DNA of 64,000 nt from Acinetobacter kyonggiensis (GTDB lineage Bacteria; Pseudomonadota; Gammaproteobacteria; Pseudomonadales; Moraxellaceae): the NCBI RefSeq assembly GCF_900107285.1, contig NZ_FNPK01000002.1, forward strand, positions 62,001 to 126,000, written 5' to 3'. The position numbers and the translations under genes are program-made. Below are positions 18,892-28,023 of this stretch, one piece after another. A model generated the notes under the pieces. The model had not been told where the DNA came from and made no database searches. It was given only the letters and a program-made list of their open reading frames with translations. How positions within the stretch are numbered: position 1 is the stretch's first letter; every line of letters begins with the position of its first letter.

Positions 18892-20343
18892 ATGCAAAAT
18901 GTACAGTTACTGATTCACGGACAATCTGTAAATTCAAGTTCAGCACAAACTTTTGAGCGAATTAGCCCAATTGATGGCACGGTAGCATCAGTTGCTTCAG
19001 CAGCAACGCTTAAAGATGTCGATAAAGCAATTGAATCAGCACATCGAGCATTTGATGTCTGGTCTAAATTGTCACCGACTGAACGTCGCTTAAGATTATT
19101 AAAAGCTGCTGATCTGATGGATCAAAAGACTGAACAATTTATCCAGATTGGTATGCGTGAAACAGGTTCAACTGCCACATGGTATGGGTTTAATGTTCAC
19201 CTTGCTGCCAATATGCTTAGAGAAGCCGCAGCCATGACCACACAAATTGATGGCAGTATTATTCCATCTGATGTACCAGGTAACTTGGCTATGGGTATTC
19301 GTGTACCGTGTGGTGTGATTGTGGGTATGGCTCCGTGGAATGCCCCCGTTATTTTGGCTACACGGGCACTAGCAATGCCTTTGGCTTGTGGCAACACTGT
19401 GGTATTAAAAGCGTCAGAAGCCTGCCCTGCCACGCATCGCCTCATTGGCGAAGTATTACTTGAAGCGGGATTAGGCGAAGGTGTTGTGAATGTAATCACG
19501 CATTCTGCCGCCGATGCGCCTCAAATTGTAGAGCGCTTAATTTCACACCCTCTTACCAAACGGATTAACTTTACAGGTTCGACGCATGTCGGAAAGATTA
19601 TTGCTGAGACTGCGGCAAAATATTTAAAACCCGTATTACTTGAACTCGGTGGTAAAGCACCAGTACTGGTTCTTGATAAAGCCAATCTTGAAGATGCAGT
19701 AAATGCAGTTGCATTTGGCGCCTTTTTTAACCAAGGGCAAATTTGTATGTCGACGGAACGTGTTTTAGTTGATGACCAAATTGCCGATCAATTTATTGAA
19801 AAATTAATTGAAAAAACCAAAACTATTGAGGCTGCTAATCCCCTTCAAGGGAATTACCCTTTGGGTGTATTAGAAAGTGAAAAAGCTGCAAATCGATTAC
19901 GTCTTTTATTAGAAGATGCTCAAGCAAAAGGGGCGGATTTGCCACTCGGAATTCATATTCAGGGTGCTATGATGCAGCCGACTATCATTGTGAATATTAC
20001 TCAAGAAATGAAGCTCTATCGTGAAGAATCATTTGCACCTGTATGCACGATTCAACGCTTTAAAACGGATGAAGAAGCCATTCAACTTGCCAATGACAGT
20101 GAATTTGGTTTGTCTTCCGCAGTATTTAGTCAAAATATTGTTCAAGCTTTAGCAGTAGCAAAACAAATCGAATCAGGGATTTGTCATATTAATGGTGCAA
20201 CGGTTCATGATGAAGCGCAAATGCCATTTGGTGGTGTAAAACAAAGTGGTTATGGTCGCTTTGGTAGTAAAGTATCGATTGCCGAATTTACTGAGCTGCG
20301 TTGGATTACCATTCAAACAACCCCAAGACACTATCCAATTTAA
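18892..20343 (+). CDS. hcaB: Aromatic aldehyde dehydrogenase (vanillin/4-hydroxybenzaldehyde)
   Basis: NAD(P)-dependent oxidation of the aldehydes made by HcaA to hydroxybenzoates; 483 residues, the family's usual size. The cofactor site is GMAPWNAPV (about 145), FTGSTHVGK is at about 225, the general base Glu lies in ELGGKAPVLV, and the nucleophilic Cys in FNQGQICMSTER (about 285). EESFAPVC is also present. It starts 39 bases after hcaA. The product 4-hydroxybenzoate is the substrate of PobA, encoded 5 kb away. Confidence 0.92.
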   Translation: MQNVQLLIHGQSVNSSSAQTFERISPIDGTVASVASAATLKDVDKAIESAHRAFDVWSKLSPTERRLRLLKAADLMDQKTEQFIQIGMRETGSTATWYGFNVHLAANMLREAAAMTTQIDGSIIPSDVPGNLAMGIRVPCGVIVGMAPWNAPVILATRALAMPLACGNTVVLKASEACPATHRLIGEVLLEAGLGEGVVNVITHSAADAPQIVERLISHPLTKRINFTGSTHVGKIIAETAAKYLKPVLLELGGKAPVLVLDKANLEDAVNAVAFGAFFNQGQICMSTERVLVDDQIADQFIEKLIEKTKTIEAANPLQGNYPLGVLESEKAANRLRLLLEDAQAKGADLPLGIHIQGAMMQPTIIVNITQEMKLYREESFAPVCTIQRFKTDEEAIQLANDSEFGLSSAVFSQNIVQALAVAKQIESGICHINGATVHDEAQMPFGGVKQSGYGRFGSKVSIAEFTELRWITIQTTPRHYPI

Positions 20344-20432
20344 ATATAGACAGGGATCAAGAGTAAGAAAAATAGACTCTTGATTCAAATGGACTAAAAA
20401 TAGTTATAAAAAAATTGATATGGAGTAAGGCA

Positions 20433-22315
20433 ATGGCGCAAATGAATGCTGCCCCACAAAACTATCCAGAGCGTTTAGTCAAACTTGGTGGGCATGAAAT
20501 TAATTTTCATTATGATAATGAAACGCTCTATATATCTCCAAAAGAACAATTGAAAGATTATCCGCAAAAACTGACGGATCGCTTACTCCAGTATGCTGAA
20601 TCACATCCCGATCGAACCTTTGCTGCAAAACGAAATGCTCAAGGTGAATGGACGAAACTCAGTTATTCAGATACGGTACAAAAAGCATGGCATATTGCAC
20701 AAGCTTTACATAACCGCAGTGATTTATCGGCCGAACGTCCGCTGCTGATTTTGTCTGGGAATGATTTAGAGCATCTATTACTGTCAATGGGTGCCATGCT
20801 AGCAGGTGTACCCTTCTCTGCTATTTCTCCTGCTTATTCCTTAATTTCTCAAGATTTTGACAAGCTTAAACATGTTTTCAATGTTTTAACACCAGGATTG
20901 GTTTTTGCAAATGATGGAAAAGCTTTCGCAAATGCAATTCAAAGCTGTGCCAAGCCAGATGTAGAAGTTATTACAAACTCTGGAATTCTAGGCAATATGG
21001 CATGCACACCATTTCAAAGTTTACTTGATACGCCAGTGCATAATGTTCAAGATCATTATGAATGTCTAGATGAGCATCAAATTGCCAAATTCTTATTTAC
21101 TTCAGGCTCCACAAAACTACCCAAAGCTGTTCCGACGACACATCTAATGTTGTGTTCGAATCAACAGATGCTTTTACAAACATTTCCTGAATTTGAAGAT
21201 ACACCGCCGATATTATTGGACTGGCTATCTTGGCATCATACTTTTGGCGGAAGCCATAATGTTGGCATTGCACTCTACAACGGCGGAACTATTTATATTG
21301 ATGATGGTAAACCAGTTACGGGCAAGTTTGATGAAACCATCAAAAATTTAAAAGAGATTTCTCCAACCGTATATTTAAATGTGCCCAAAGGTTGGGAAGA
21401 ACTGACTGAAGCTTTAGAAAAAGATAAAGCGTTAAGAAATACCTTTTTTGCTCAAGTTAAAATTTTATTTTTTGCAGGTGCAGCACTCTCAGAAGCTGGA
21501 TGGAACCGTTTAGATCGTATTGCCCAAGAACATTGCGGTGAACGTATTCGCATTATGTGTGGTTTGGGGATGACCGAGACTGCACCATCCTGCACATTTT
21601 CTACGGGGCCTCATGTAAAAGCAGGTTTTATTGGCTACCCTGCACCTGGCTGTGAAATTAAACTTGTTCCCAGCCATGACAAATTAGAATTTTGTGTGCG
21701 TGGCCAAAATGTCATGCGGGGCTACTGGCGTTTAACTGAAAATCAACAAAATCAAGTTTTTGATGAAGAAGGTTTCTACCGTACTGGTGATGCAGTCCGT
21801 TTGGTGGATGAATCTGACCCAAGTCAAGGCCTCATGTACGATGGCAGAATTGCCGAAGATTTCAAGTTAAATACAGGTACTTTTGTCAATGTCGGAACAT
21901 TACGCAATAAAGTTCTGATCCAAGGCAATCAACTCATTCATGATGTTTGTGTTACGGGTTCTAATTTAAATGCGATTGGTTTTTAATCTTCCCGAAATTA
22001 CAAGCGTGCGCGGCTTATGCAGGTTTGAAATTAACAGAACATTCAGCTGAAGAAATTTTACAACACCCCAAAATCCAACATTGGTTTAAACAATTCTTGA
22101 TTGAATTTAATAAAGATGCCACGGGCAGTTCTAATCGTGTGGCCATGTTGTATTTGATGACCGAAGCACCACATTTAGATCTGGGCGAAGTGACCGATAA
22201 AGGTAATCTAAATCAAAGCAATATTTTAAAAAGACGTAGCAATCTCGTCGATGCCTTATATAGCAAAGTTACTGAGCATTCGCTGATCATTAGAATTCCT
22301 ACCCTGAATAATTAG
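20433..22315 (+). pseudogene. hcaC: Hydroxycinnamate-CoA ligase (feruloyl-CoA synthetase), frameshifted
   Basis: Acyl-adenylate enzyme that activates ferulate, caffeate and coumarate with CoA. The first frame (20433-21986) has the AMP motif FTSGSTKLPKAVP, the GLGMTETAPS region and RTGDAVR. It ends prematurely at TAA right after a T5 run (21980-21984). One added T restores FLIFPKLQACAAYAGL and joins a second frame running to 22315. That part carries the C-terminal lobe with the A10 lysine motif TDKGNLNQ. Restored length is about 627 residues, normal for the family. ATG at 20433 has GGAG 7 bases upstream. As written, the enzyme would lack its catalytic lysine. Confidence 0.88.
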
Positions 22316-22331
22316 CCTTAAGCACAAGAAA

Positions 22332-22356
22332 AACAACTCTATTTTATAGAGTTGTT
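22332..22356 (+). promoter_or_regulatory. Hairpin between hcaC and hcaD
   Basis: AACAACTCTA and TAGAGTTGTT form a 10-base stem with a 5-base loop, starting 16 bases after the hcaC stop. No T-run follows, so it looks more like an mRNA processing or stability element than an efficient terminator. Confidence 0.45.
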
Positions 22357-22398
22357 GATCCCCCTTTGTCTTTAACTTTTTACCCAATAGGTAAAACT

Positions 22399-23538
22399 AT
22401 GCAATTAGATAGCGAATTTGAACTGTTTAGAGATAATTTTCGACGGTTTTTAAATGAATACGTTGCCCCATATTATGAGCAATGGGAAGAACAAGGATTA
22501 ATTCCGCGTGAAATTTGGAACAAACTTGGTGAAAATGGTTTTCTTTGTGTCGATGTACCAGAACAGTATGGTGGATATGGCGCACCAGTCCACTATTCAC
22601 TGATGTTGGTTCAAGAAACTGCTCAAGCAGGTTTTACTTCACTGGCTGTAGCCATCGGTGGACAAAGTGAACTGGTTTCCCCTTATATTCAAAATATAGG
22701 GTCAGAACAACAAAAAAACTTTTGGCTCCCCAAAATGGTGACGGGTGAAGTCGTTAGCGCGATTGCCATGACAGAAGCCAATGCTGGCTCAGACTTACAA
22801 GCCATTCGAACTCAAGCGATTTTGCACAATGAACATTATCTTGTCGATGGTTCTAAAACATTTATATCGAATGGTCATCATGCAGATCTGATTGTATTGG
22901 TGGCAAAAACAGATCCTCAAGCACGCGCCAAAGGCATTTCAATTTTATTGGTCGATGCACAACTTGAAGGTGTGAAAAAAGGTCGCTGTCTTAAAAAAAT
23001 TGGGTTACATGCCCAAGACACTGCCGAACTTTTTTTTGATCAAGTTCACGTTCCCATCAACCAACTCTTAGGTGAAACAGGCAAAGGTTTTAGCTACCTG
23101 ATGCAAGAATTACCTCGAGAGAGACTCAGTATTTCCATGATGGCGCTTGGTTCCATTTTAGGTGCAATTGAACTGACCAAAAGCTATGTCCAAGAACGTA
23201 AAGCCTTTGGTCAAGCACTAAGTCAATTTCAAAATACCCGATTTGTCCTTGCACAGGCTCAAATTAAAGCAAAGGCTGCGCAAGCTTTTGTGCAGCAATG
23301 TGCCGCTTTATATAGTCAAGAGCAACTTACCGTCTCTGAAGTCGCGGCACTGAAATGTTTTATTACCGATACCCAGTGCGAAATTATGGATCAATTACTC
23401 CAGTTGTTTGGTGGCTACGGCTATATGCAGGAATACCCAATTTCACGCTTTTTTGTCGATGCACGTGTGCAAAAAATCTATGGCGGCACCAATGAAATTA
23501 TGAAAGAAATCGTGGCTCGCGAGCTACTAGGAAAATAG
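22399..23538 (+). CDS. hcaD: Acyl-CoA dehydrogenase (HcaD-like)
   Basis: FAD enzyme of 379 residues from ATG at 22399; a TTG at 22366 in the same frame is less likely. Domain order is normal: N-terminal helices, the FAD/substrate region AIAMTEANAGSDLQAIRT (about 120-137), a middle beta domain, and a C-terminal helical bundle with QLFGGYGYMQEYPISRFFVDARV and the family-typical IYGGTNEIMKEIV. In ADP1 HcaD is assigned to desaturating side chains of phenylpropanoids so that they enter the HcaA route. That role is taken from gene position. Confidence 0.85.
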   Translation: MQLDSEFELFRDNFRRFLNEYVAPYYEQWEEQGLIPREIWNKLGENGFLCVDVPEQYGGYGAPVHYSLMLVQETAQAGFTSLAVAIGGQSELVSPYIQNIGSEQQKNFWLPKMVTGEVVSAIAMTEANAGSDLQAIRTQAILHNEHYLVDGSKTFISNGHHADLIVLVAKTDPQARAKGISILLVDAQLEGVKKGRCLKKIGLHAQDTAELFFDQVHVPINQLLGETGKGFSYLMQELPRERLSISMMALGSILGAIELTKSYVQERKAFGQALSQFQNTRFVLAQAQIKAKAAQAFVQQCAALYSQEQLTVSEVAALKCFITDTQCEIMDQLLQLFGGYGYMQEYPISRFFVDARVQKIYGGTNEIMKEIVARELLGK

Positions 23539-23617
23539 GTCTAAAGATAGGCAAATTCGGGTAATACGGGGGTCGTATTACTTTTAGAACAAGAAAGTCG
23601 TTTCAGGAAGAAATGCT

Positions 23618-24868
23618 ATGCACAAAATTTGGATTACCTCATCAATGCTTTTATCTACACAAATATTTGCAAGTCATTTTATTGACAACAGCAGTGTAGA
23701 ATTAACCACGCGAAATTTTTATTTTGATCGAGATTATCAAGAACAATCTGCTTATCCAGCTGCAAAAGACTGGTCTCAAGGATTTATCTTGAAAGCAAAT
23801 TCTGGCTATACCGAAGGGAAAGTTGGTTTTGGTTTAGATATTTTAGCAACAGCAGGATTTAAGCTAAATGCTGATGCCGAGTATGCTGGCACTGGAAATT
23901 TACCGCGTGATACCCGTACCAATGAACCAGCCAGTAGCTATGGTGAAATTGGGGTAACAGCGAAAGCTAAAATGAGTCAGACGGAAATTAAAGTTGGCAC
24001 ACTCATGCCAATGAACCCAGTTTTAGTGGCTTCCCCTGCACGTTTATTGCCTCAAACTTATCGGGGTATTTCCGTTCAGTCAAAGGATATTCAAAAGCTT
24101 GACCTACAGGCAGCTTATATTGATCAAGTCAATCATCGTGATTCGACCAACTACGAAAACATTAAAATTTCTGGGGTAAATGGACGCTTTATACCTGCGG
24201 AAACGGATGGACTTTATTACGTAGGTGGTCATTACGATTTGAATAAAGCTTTTAAATTCACTTCATTTTATTTGGATGTCGAGGATTTATACAATCAAGC
24301 CTTAATTGGTATACAGCATAAATATATGCTGAATGAGCAGACTATCCTTACTTCACAACTACGCTACTACCGAAGTCGTGATGAAGGACAAGCCAAAGCT
24401 GGATTGGTCAATAATGATTTACTGCATGCACATTTTGAATTAAAGCATGATCAGCATAAATTTATTTTTAGCACATTCCAACATCATGGTGAAACCGCAT
24501 TTCCTTATTTATCAGGCGGTGAAACAGGTCTACTTATTGACACATGGCCGGGTGAGTTCTTAAACCCAAAAGAAAAAGTATATAGCTTTCGCTATGAATA
24601 TGACTTTAAAAACACCATACCCGGTCTTCGTTTTATGACACGCTACACGACTGGACATAATATTTATGCACCGAATTTAGGCGGCACAGACTTAAAAGAG
24701 GATGAACTCGATTTTGATCTGGGTTATACCGTTCAAAGTGGCTTGCTTAAAAATTTAGGCCTACGTGCACGTTATGCCATTTACGATAACAACATGCTAC
24801 CTACCGCTAATATTAAACCAGTCAATGAAACAAGAATTAATATTGATTACACATGGAAATTTAAATAA
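23618..24868 (+). CDS. hcaE: OprD-family outer-membrane porin (HcaE-like)
   Basis: Outer-membrane channel of 416 residues. Signal peptide about 1-18 (ending IFAS), followed by FIDNSSVELTTRNFYFDRDY near the mature N-terminus, the hallmark of the OprD/OprE group. Alternating hydrophobic strands follow, with a C-terminal INIDYTWKFK ending in an aromatic residue, as OMPs usually do. Its place between the acyl-CoA dehydrogenase and thioesterase genes suggests entry of aromatic acids. A terminator-like hairpin follows the gene. Confidence 0.85.
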   Translation: MHKIWITSSMLLSTQIFASHFIDNSSVELTTRNFYFDRDYQEQSAYPAAKDWSQGFILKANSGYTEGKVGFGLDILATAGFKLNADAEYAGTGNLPRDTRTNEPASSYGEIGVTAKAKMSQTEIKVGTLMPMNPVLVASPARLLPQTYRGISVQSKDIQKLDLQAAYIDQVNHRDSTNYENIKISGVNGRFIPAETDGLYYVGGHYDLNKAFKFTSFYLDVEDLYNQALIGIQHKYMLNEQTILTSQLRYYRSRDEGQAKAGLVNNDLLHAHFELKHDQHKFIFSTFQHHGETAFPYLSGGETGLLIDTWPGEFLNPKEKVYSFRYEYDFKNTIPGLRFMTRYTTGHNIYAPNLGGTDLKEDELDFDLGYTVQSGLLKNLGLRARYAIYDNNMLPTANIKPVNETRINIDYTWKFK

Positions 24869-24878
24869 CTATTTTTAT

Positions 24879-24912
24879 AAACCCTATTTCTTTGTGATTA
24901 GGGTTTATTTTT
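24879..24912 (+). terminator. Terminator-like hairpin after hcaE
   Basis: AAACCCTA (24879-24886) and TAGGGTTT (24899-24906) followed by ATTTTTT. It would reduce transcription into hcaF and hcaG. The hcaF start is only 15 bases further on. Confidence 0.6.
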
Positions 24913-24926
24913 TAGGGAAAATCAGA

Positions 24927-25307
24927 ATGATAAATATAAAAAACTTACCTCCCATTCATCATTTATTAAATGGACACGACTTGAATTGGGATGAAAGTTT
25001 AGCTCAAATTCATGTGAAATATACAGCCTTAGAAAGCTTTACCAATCCAAGGGGTAACGTCGAGGGCGGTATGATTTGTGCAATGTTAGATGATGCAATG
25101 GGACTTTTAGCAACAATGAATACATCCCAAAAGCCAGCGGCAACAATTAATCTCACCATGGATTTCTTTAGACCATGTGACATTGGGGTCATCGAAGTAA
25201 AAGCATGCTTTATAAAACAAGGCAATAAAATCTTAAATATTGAAAGTGAAGCTTGGCAACATAAAAAGTTGGTCGCAAAAAGTTCAGCTGCATTTATGGT
25301 TCTATAA
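24927..25307 (+). CDS. hcaF: PaaI-type hotdog thioesterase (HcaF-like)
   Basis: Small acyl-CoA thioesterase of 126 residues from ATG at 24927, with AGGGA 9 bases upstream. The frame is open far upstream inside the porin gene, but no earlier start is sensible. Hotdog-fold marks: NPRGNVEGGMICAMLDDAMG (about 41-60), where the G-x-H/E position and the acidic residue sit, and TINLTMDFFRP. It could release CoA from stalled aromatic CoA esters and so protect CoA pools. The exact substrate is unknown. Confidence 0.8.
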   Translation: MINIKNLPPIHHLLNGHDLNWDESLAQIHVKYTALESFTNPRGNVEGGMICAMLDDAMGLLATMNTSQKPAATINLTMDFFRPCDIGVIEVKACFIKQGNKILNIESEAWQHKKLVAKSSAAFMVL

Positions 25308-25557
25308 ATACCGTATTCATTTGGCGAATGATCAAGCACTTTAAAAAACCAAACTGATTGCAGCAGCCTAATCAATAGGAAATAGCACCCTTATTTTATT
25401 CAGCAATTCATTCAAAATATTTAAAGCCACAAATTCTAAGCCAGTCATTTAGACCTTTGAAACACCTTGCATAATTTAGTCATTAATTTATGCCACATCA
25501 ATTTTTATTCGACACAAACGTTGACGTAAACGGAAATCACCAACATAAGGAATATGT
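25308..25557. other. Gap between hcaF and hcaG
   Basis: AT-rich spacer of 250 bases with no gene or clear hairpin. It probably holds a promoter for hcaG, but no convincing -35/-10 pair is seen. Confidence 0.4.
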
Positions 25558-27303
25558 ATGCAAAAAAAATTGCGCTCCATTTTTACCACAAGCAGTAGCA
25601 TATTGGGTATGAGCCTACTTTTAGCCAGTTGTGGGAGTGAAAATGAAACACCGCCTATAACACAACAAACGATTCCACAACTTACTCCTGCTGTTGGAGC
25701 CTCAATAAAAGGCAGTTGTGATGATTTAAAATCTTTCTTCTTTGAACACACGACCATTACTACAGCGACTTTACAAAATGCAGGCAGTTTGAGTGTGGCA
25801 AACAAACCGATAAGAGCACATTGCTTAGTCACAGGACACATGTATTCGCGTATAAGTCCTGTAGATGGGCAACAATATCAAATTGGATTTGAAATGCGCT
25901 TACCCGTGGACTGGAATGGTCGTTTTCTTTATCAAGGTAATGGAGGTACGGATGGTAATATTGCGCAAGCTGTAGGTAATGTGGGTAGCGGTGGCCCATT
26001 AACAAATGCCTTATATGAGGGCTTTGCGGTCATTTCATCTGATGCAGGACACTCCGCACAGCAAAATCCGACATTTGGAATAGATCCTCAAGCTCGAATT
26101 GATTATGGCTATGGCGCAATTACCAAACTAACACCAATGGCAAAAGATTTAATCAAGTTCGCTTATGGAAAACGACCTGATCGCTCATATGCTGGCGGTA
26201 CATCAAACGGTGGAAGACATGCCATGATTGCAGCTACTCGTTTAGCCAATGAGTATGATGGTATTTTAGCCAGCTCACCTGGATTTCATTTACCACGTGC
26301 AGCAGCCGCACAGCTCTATACCGCACAGCAATTACGCACCATTGCGACTGATGAAAATGATCTCAGTACTGCCTTTACGATGTTTGAACGACAAACAGTT
26401 GCTAATTCTATTTTGGCGCGTTGTGATCAACTTGATGGAATCACTGATGGATTAGTTCAGGATGTTGAAGCATGTCGCTCTGCATTCGATATTCACGAAC
26501 ACGTGCCTGTATGCCAAAATGAAAGAAACGGAAGCTGTCTAACTACAGAACAAATTCAGGCTATTTCTAATATTTTTACTGGACCTGTTAATTCTAAAGG
26601 TGAAGCACTATATGCAACTCAACCTTATGATCCGGGTTTACTCGGAAGCAATTGGGCAAGTTGGAAATTTGAATCATCTGTAGGCACAGCACGAGACCCT
26701 GTTGCAGTCGGTATTATTTTTCAGGTTCCACCTGATTTAAGCATTATTCAAAATTCTAGACAGTTTGCATTCGATTTTAATTTTGATACCGATTATCCAA
26801 AATTATCAGCATCCAATGAAATCTACCAAGAAAGTGCAATGTCCTTTATGTTGCCACCGAATGAGCTGAATTTAGATACACTCCTTTATCGTGGTGGAAA
26901 AATGCTGATTGTGCAGGGAACTGCGGATGGTGTTTTTTCTGTAGATGACACTCAAAATTGGTATGACAAGCTCGTACAAACATATGCGACAAACACCTCA
27001 GCAAAAACCACTGATTTTGCACGTTTTTTCCGTGTCCCCGGCATGAATCATTCACGTGCAGGAATTGCAACAGATCAATTTGATGCACTTCATGGTTTAG
27101 TACGATGGGTTGAATATGGTGAAAAACCTGAACGTATTATTGCTGCTGCAAGAGGTGTTGGAAATATGAGTGGTCAAATCAATACTGAGTTACCATCTGA
27201 TTGGGCACCTAATCGCACTCGTCCTCTCTGCGCTTACCCACTGATTGCACGTTATAGTGGTCAAGGTGATAGTGAAAAAGCCGAGAACTTCAATTGTAGT
27301 TAA
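25558..27303 (+). CDS. hcaG: Tannase/feruloyl esterase family lipoprotein (chlorogenate esterase)
   Basis: Predicted esterase that cleaves chlorogenate or feruloyl esters to give free hydroxycinnamates; 581 residues. Residues 1-26 are a lipoprotein signal with lipobox LLAS|C, so the enzyme is probably anchored to the outer membrane. The alpha/beta hydrolase nucleophile lies in YAGGTSNGGRHAM (about 217-229), Asp is likely in QGTADGVFS, and His in PGMNHSRAG. Many Cys residues in the middle (CDQLD, CRSAF, CQNERNGSC) fit the tannase family. It is the last gene of the hca set. An IS remnant begins 5 bases after its stop. Confidence 0.88.
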   Translation: MQKKLRSIFTTSSSILGMSLLLASCGSENETPPITQQTIPQLTPAVGASIKGSCDDLKSFFFEHTTITTATLQNAGSLSVANKPIRAHCLVTGHMYSRISPVDGQQYQIGFEMRLPVDWNGRFLYQGNGGTDGNIAQAVGNVGSGGPLTNALYEGFAVISSDAGHSAQQNPTFGIDPQARIDYGYGAITKLTPMAKDLIKFAYGKRPDRSYAGGTSNGGRHAMIAATRLANEYDGILASSPGFHLPRAAAAQLYTAQQLRTIATDENDLSTAFTMFERQTVANSILARCDQLDGITDGLVQDVEACRSAFDIHEHVPVCQNERNGSCLTTEQIQAISNIFTGPVNSKGEALYATQPYDPGLLGSNWASWKFESSVGTARDPVAVGIIFQVPPDLSIIQNSRQFAFDFNFDTDYPKLSASNEIYQESAMSFMLPPNELNLDTLLYRGGKMLIVQGTADGVFSVDDTQNWYDKLVQTYATNTSAKTTDFARFFRVPGMNHSRAGIATDQFDALHGLVRWVEYGEKPERIIAAARGVGNMSGQINTELPSDWAPNRTRPLCAYPLIARYSGQGDSEKAENFNCS

Positions 27304-27307
27304 TCAA

Positions 27308-27779
27308 GGCTTTGTTATACACATCTATCACTAGGCTTATTCAACTCTATAATTCTCCAATGAATAAGCCTGCACCTGATATCAGTACTCGACTCTAAGT
27401 CATCGTCAAAAATACATTAATATTGAAATTAGTTACCAAAAAAGTGATGGTAGGCTTCATCTCTTAATTAACAGTACAAGTTTAAAACTTCTTGGTGAAG
27501 GAAATGGAAGCGTAAGAAGCATCAACCTGAATATCGTCGACAATGGTGTAAGCTACATATTGGAATTGATGCTGAAATACTGCATCAAATTATTAGGCGA
27601 TAAACTCAGTTCAAGAAGCTTTCAAAGTCAGGTCAATGAAATTCATGCAAGTCTAGCAGTGTTGAATAGATTCGCTGAACTAGGCAGACCTCACACCCCT
27701 TGCAAAGCAGTGCTTCTCATATCTTAAATTTGAGGAAGTTAAGAGTACTTTTACTTTTAAATATTTGTGCAACAAAGTC
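27308..27779 (+). mobile_element. IS5-family (IS903-like) element, internally deleted copy B
   Basis: The left end GGCTTTGTTATACACATC (27308) is a decayed version of the end seen in copy A, and the right end TTTGTGCAACAAAGTC finishes at 27779. Inside, only patches align with the transposase (GGCTTCATCTCTT..., AAGCTACATATTGG..., AGCTTTCAAAGTCAGG), with two large deletions leaving 472 bases. It is not functional. Confidence 0.8.
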
Positions 27780-27783
27780 AAAT

Positions 27784-27986
27784 TTAAACAAAATCCTCAG
27801 TAATAAAAACACTTTCTTCTAAATGGCACACTTTATCGTCAATAAGAACAACTTTTGTAAATTCCCCCAAACGTCCACAATAAAGAGTATCTAGAACAAG
27901 TCGATGTAAGCCAGCGTTTTGTAATTGGCATGAAGAACTTCGCAGCAGCCTGATTTTAATGCTCTCAACTAAAAAAACACCACTTT
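27784..27986 (-). pseudogene. Unrecognised coding remnant without a start
   Basis: An open minus-strand frame of about 67 codons ends at 27784. It reads like real protein (AGLHRLVLDTLYCGRLGEF, VVLIDDKVCHLEESVF) but has no start codon or binding site, and its upstream part is an intrinsic terminator. I do not recognise the family. It lies between an IS remnant and the symporter gene and is probably a fragment left by an IS-linked deletion. Confidence 0.4.
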
Positions 27987-28000
27987 ATGTGATGTTTTTT
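27972..28000 (-). terminator. Intrinsic terminator of the symporter gene
   Basis: Minus strand: AAAAAACATCAC, loop ATAAA, GTGGTGTTTTTT (one G-U pair), 24 bases past the symporter stop. Confidence 0.75.
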
Positions 28001-28023
28001 ATCTAACTGGGAGAGTTCAATGC

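Noticed and set aside
21975..22030. Programmed ribosomal frameshift in hcaC
   Set aside because: A T5 run alone is not a known slippery site, and there is no stimulatory hairpin or internal ribosome binding site right after it. A plain deletion is simpler.
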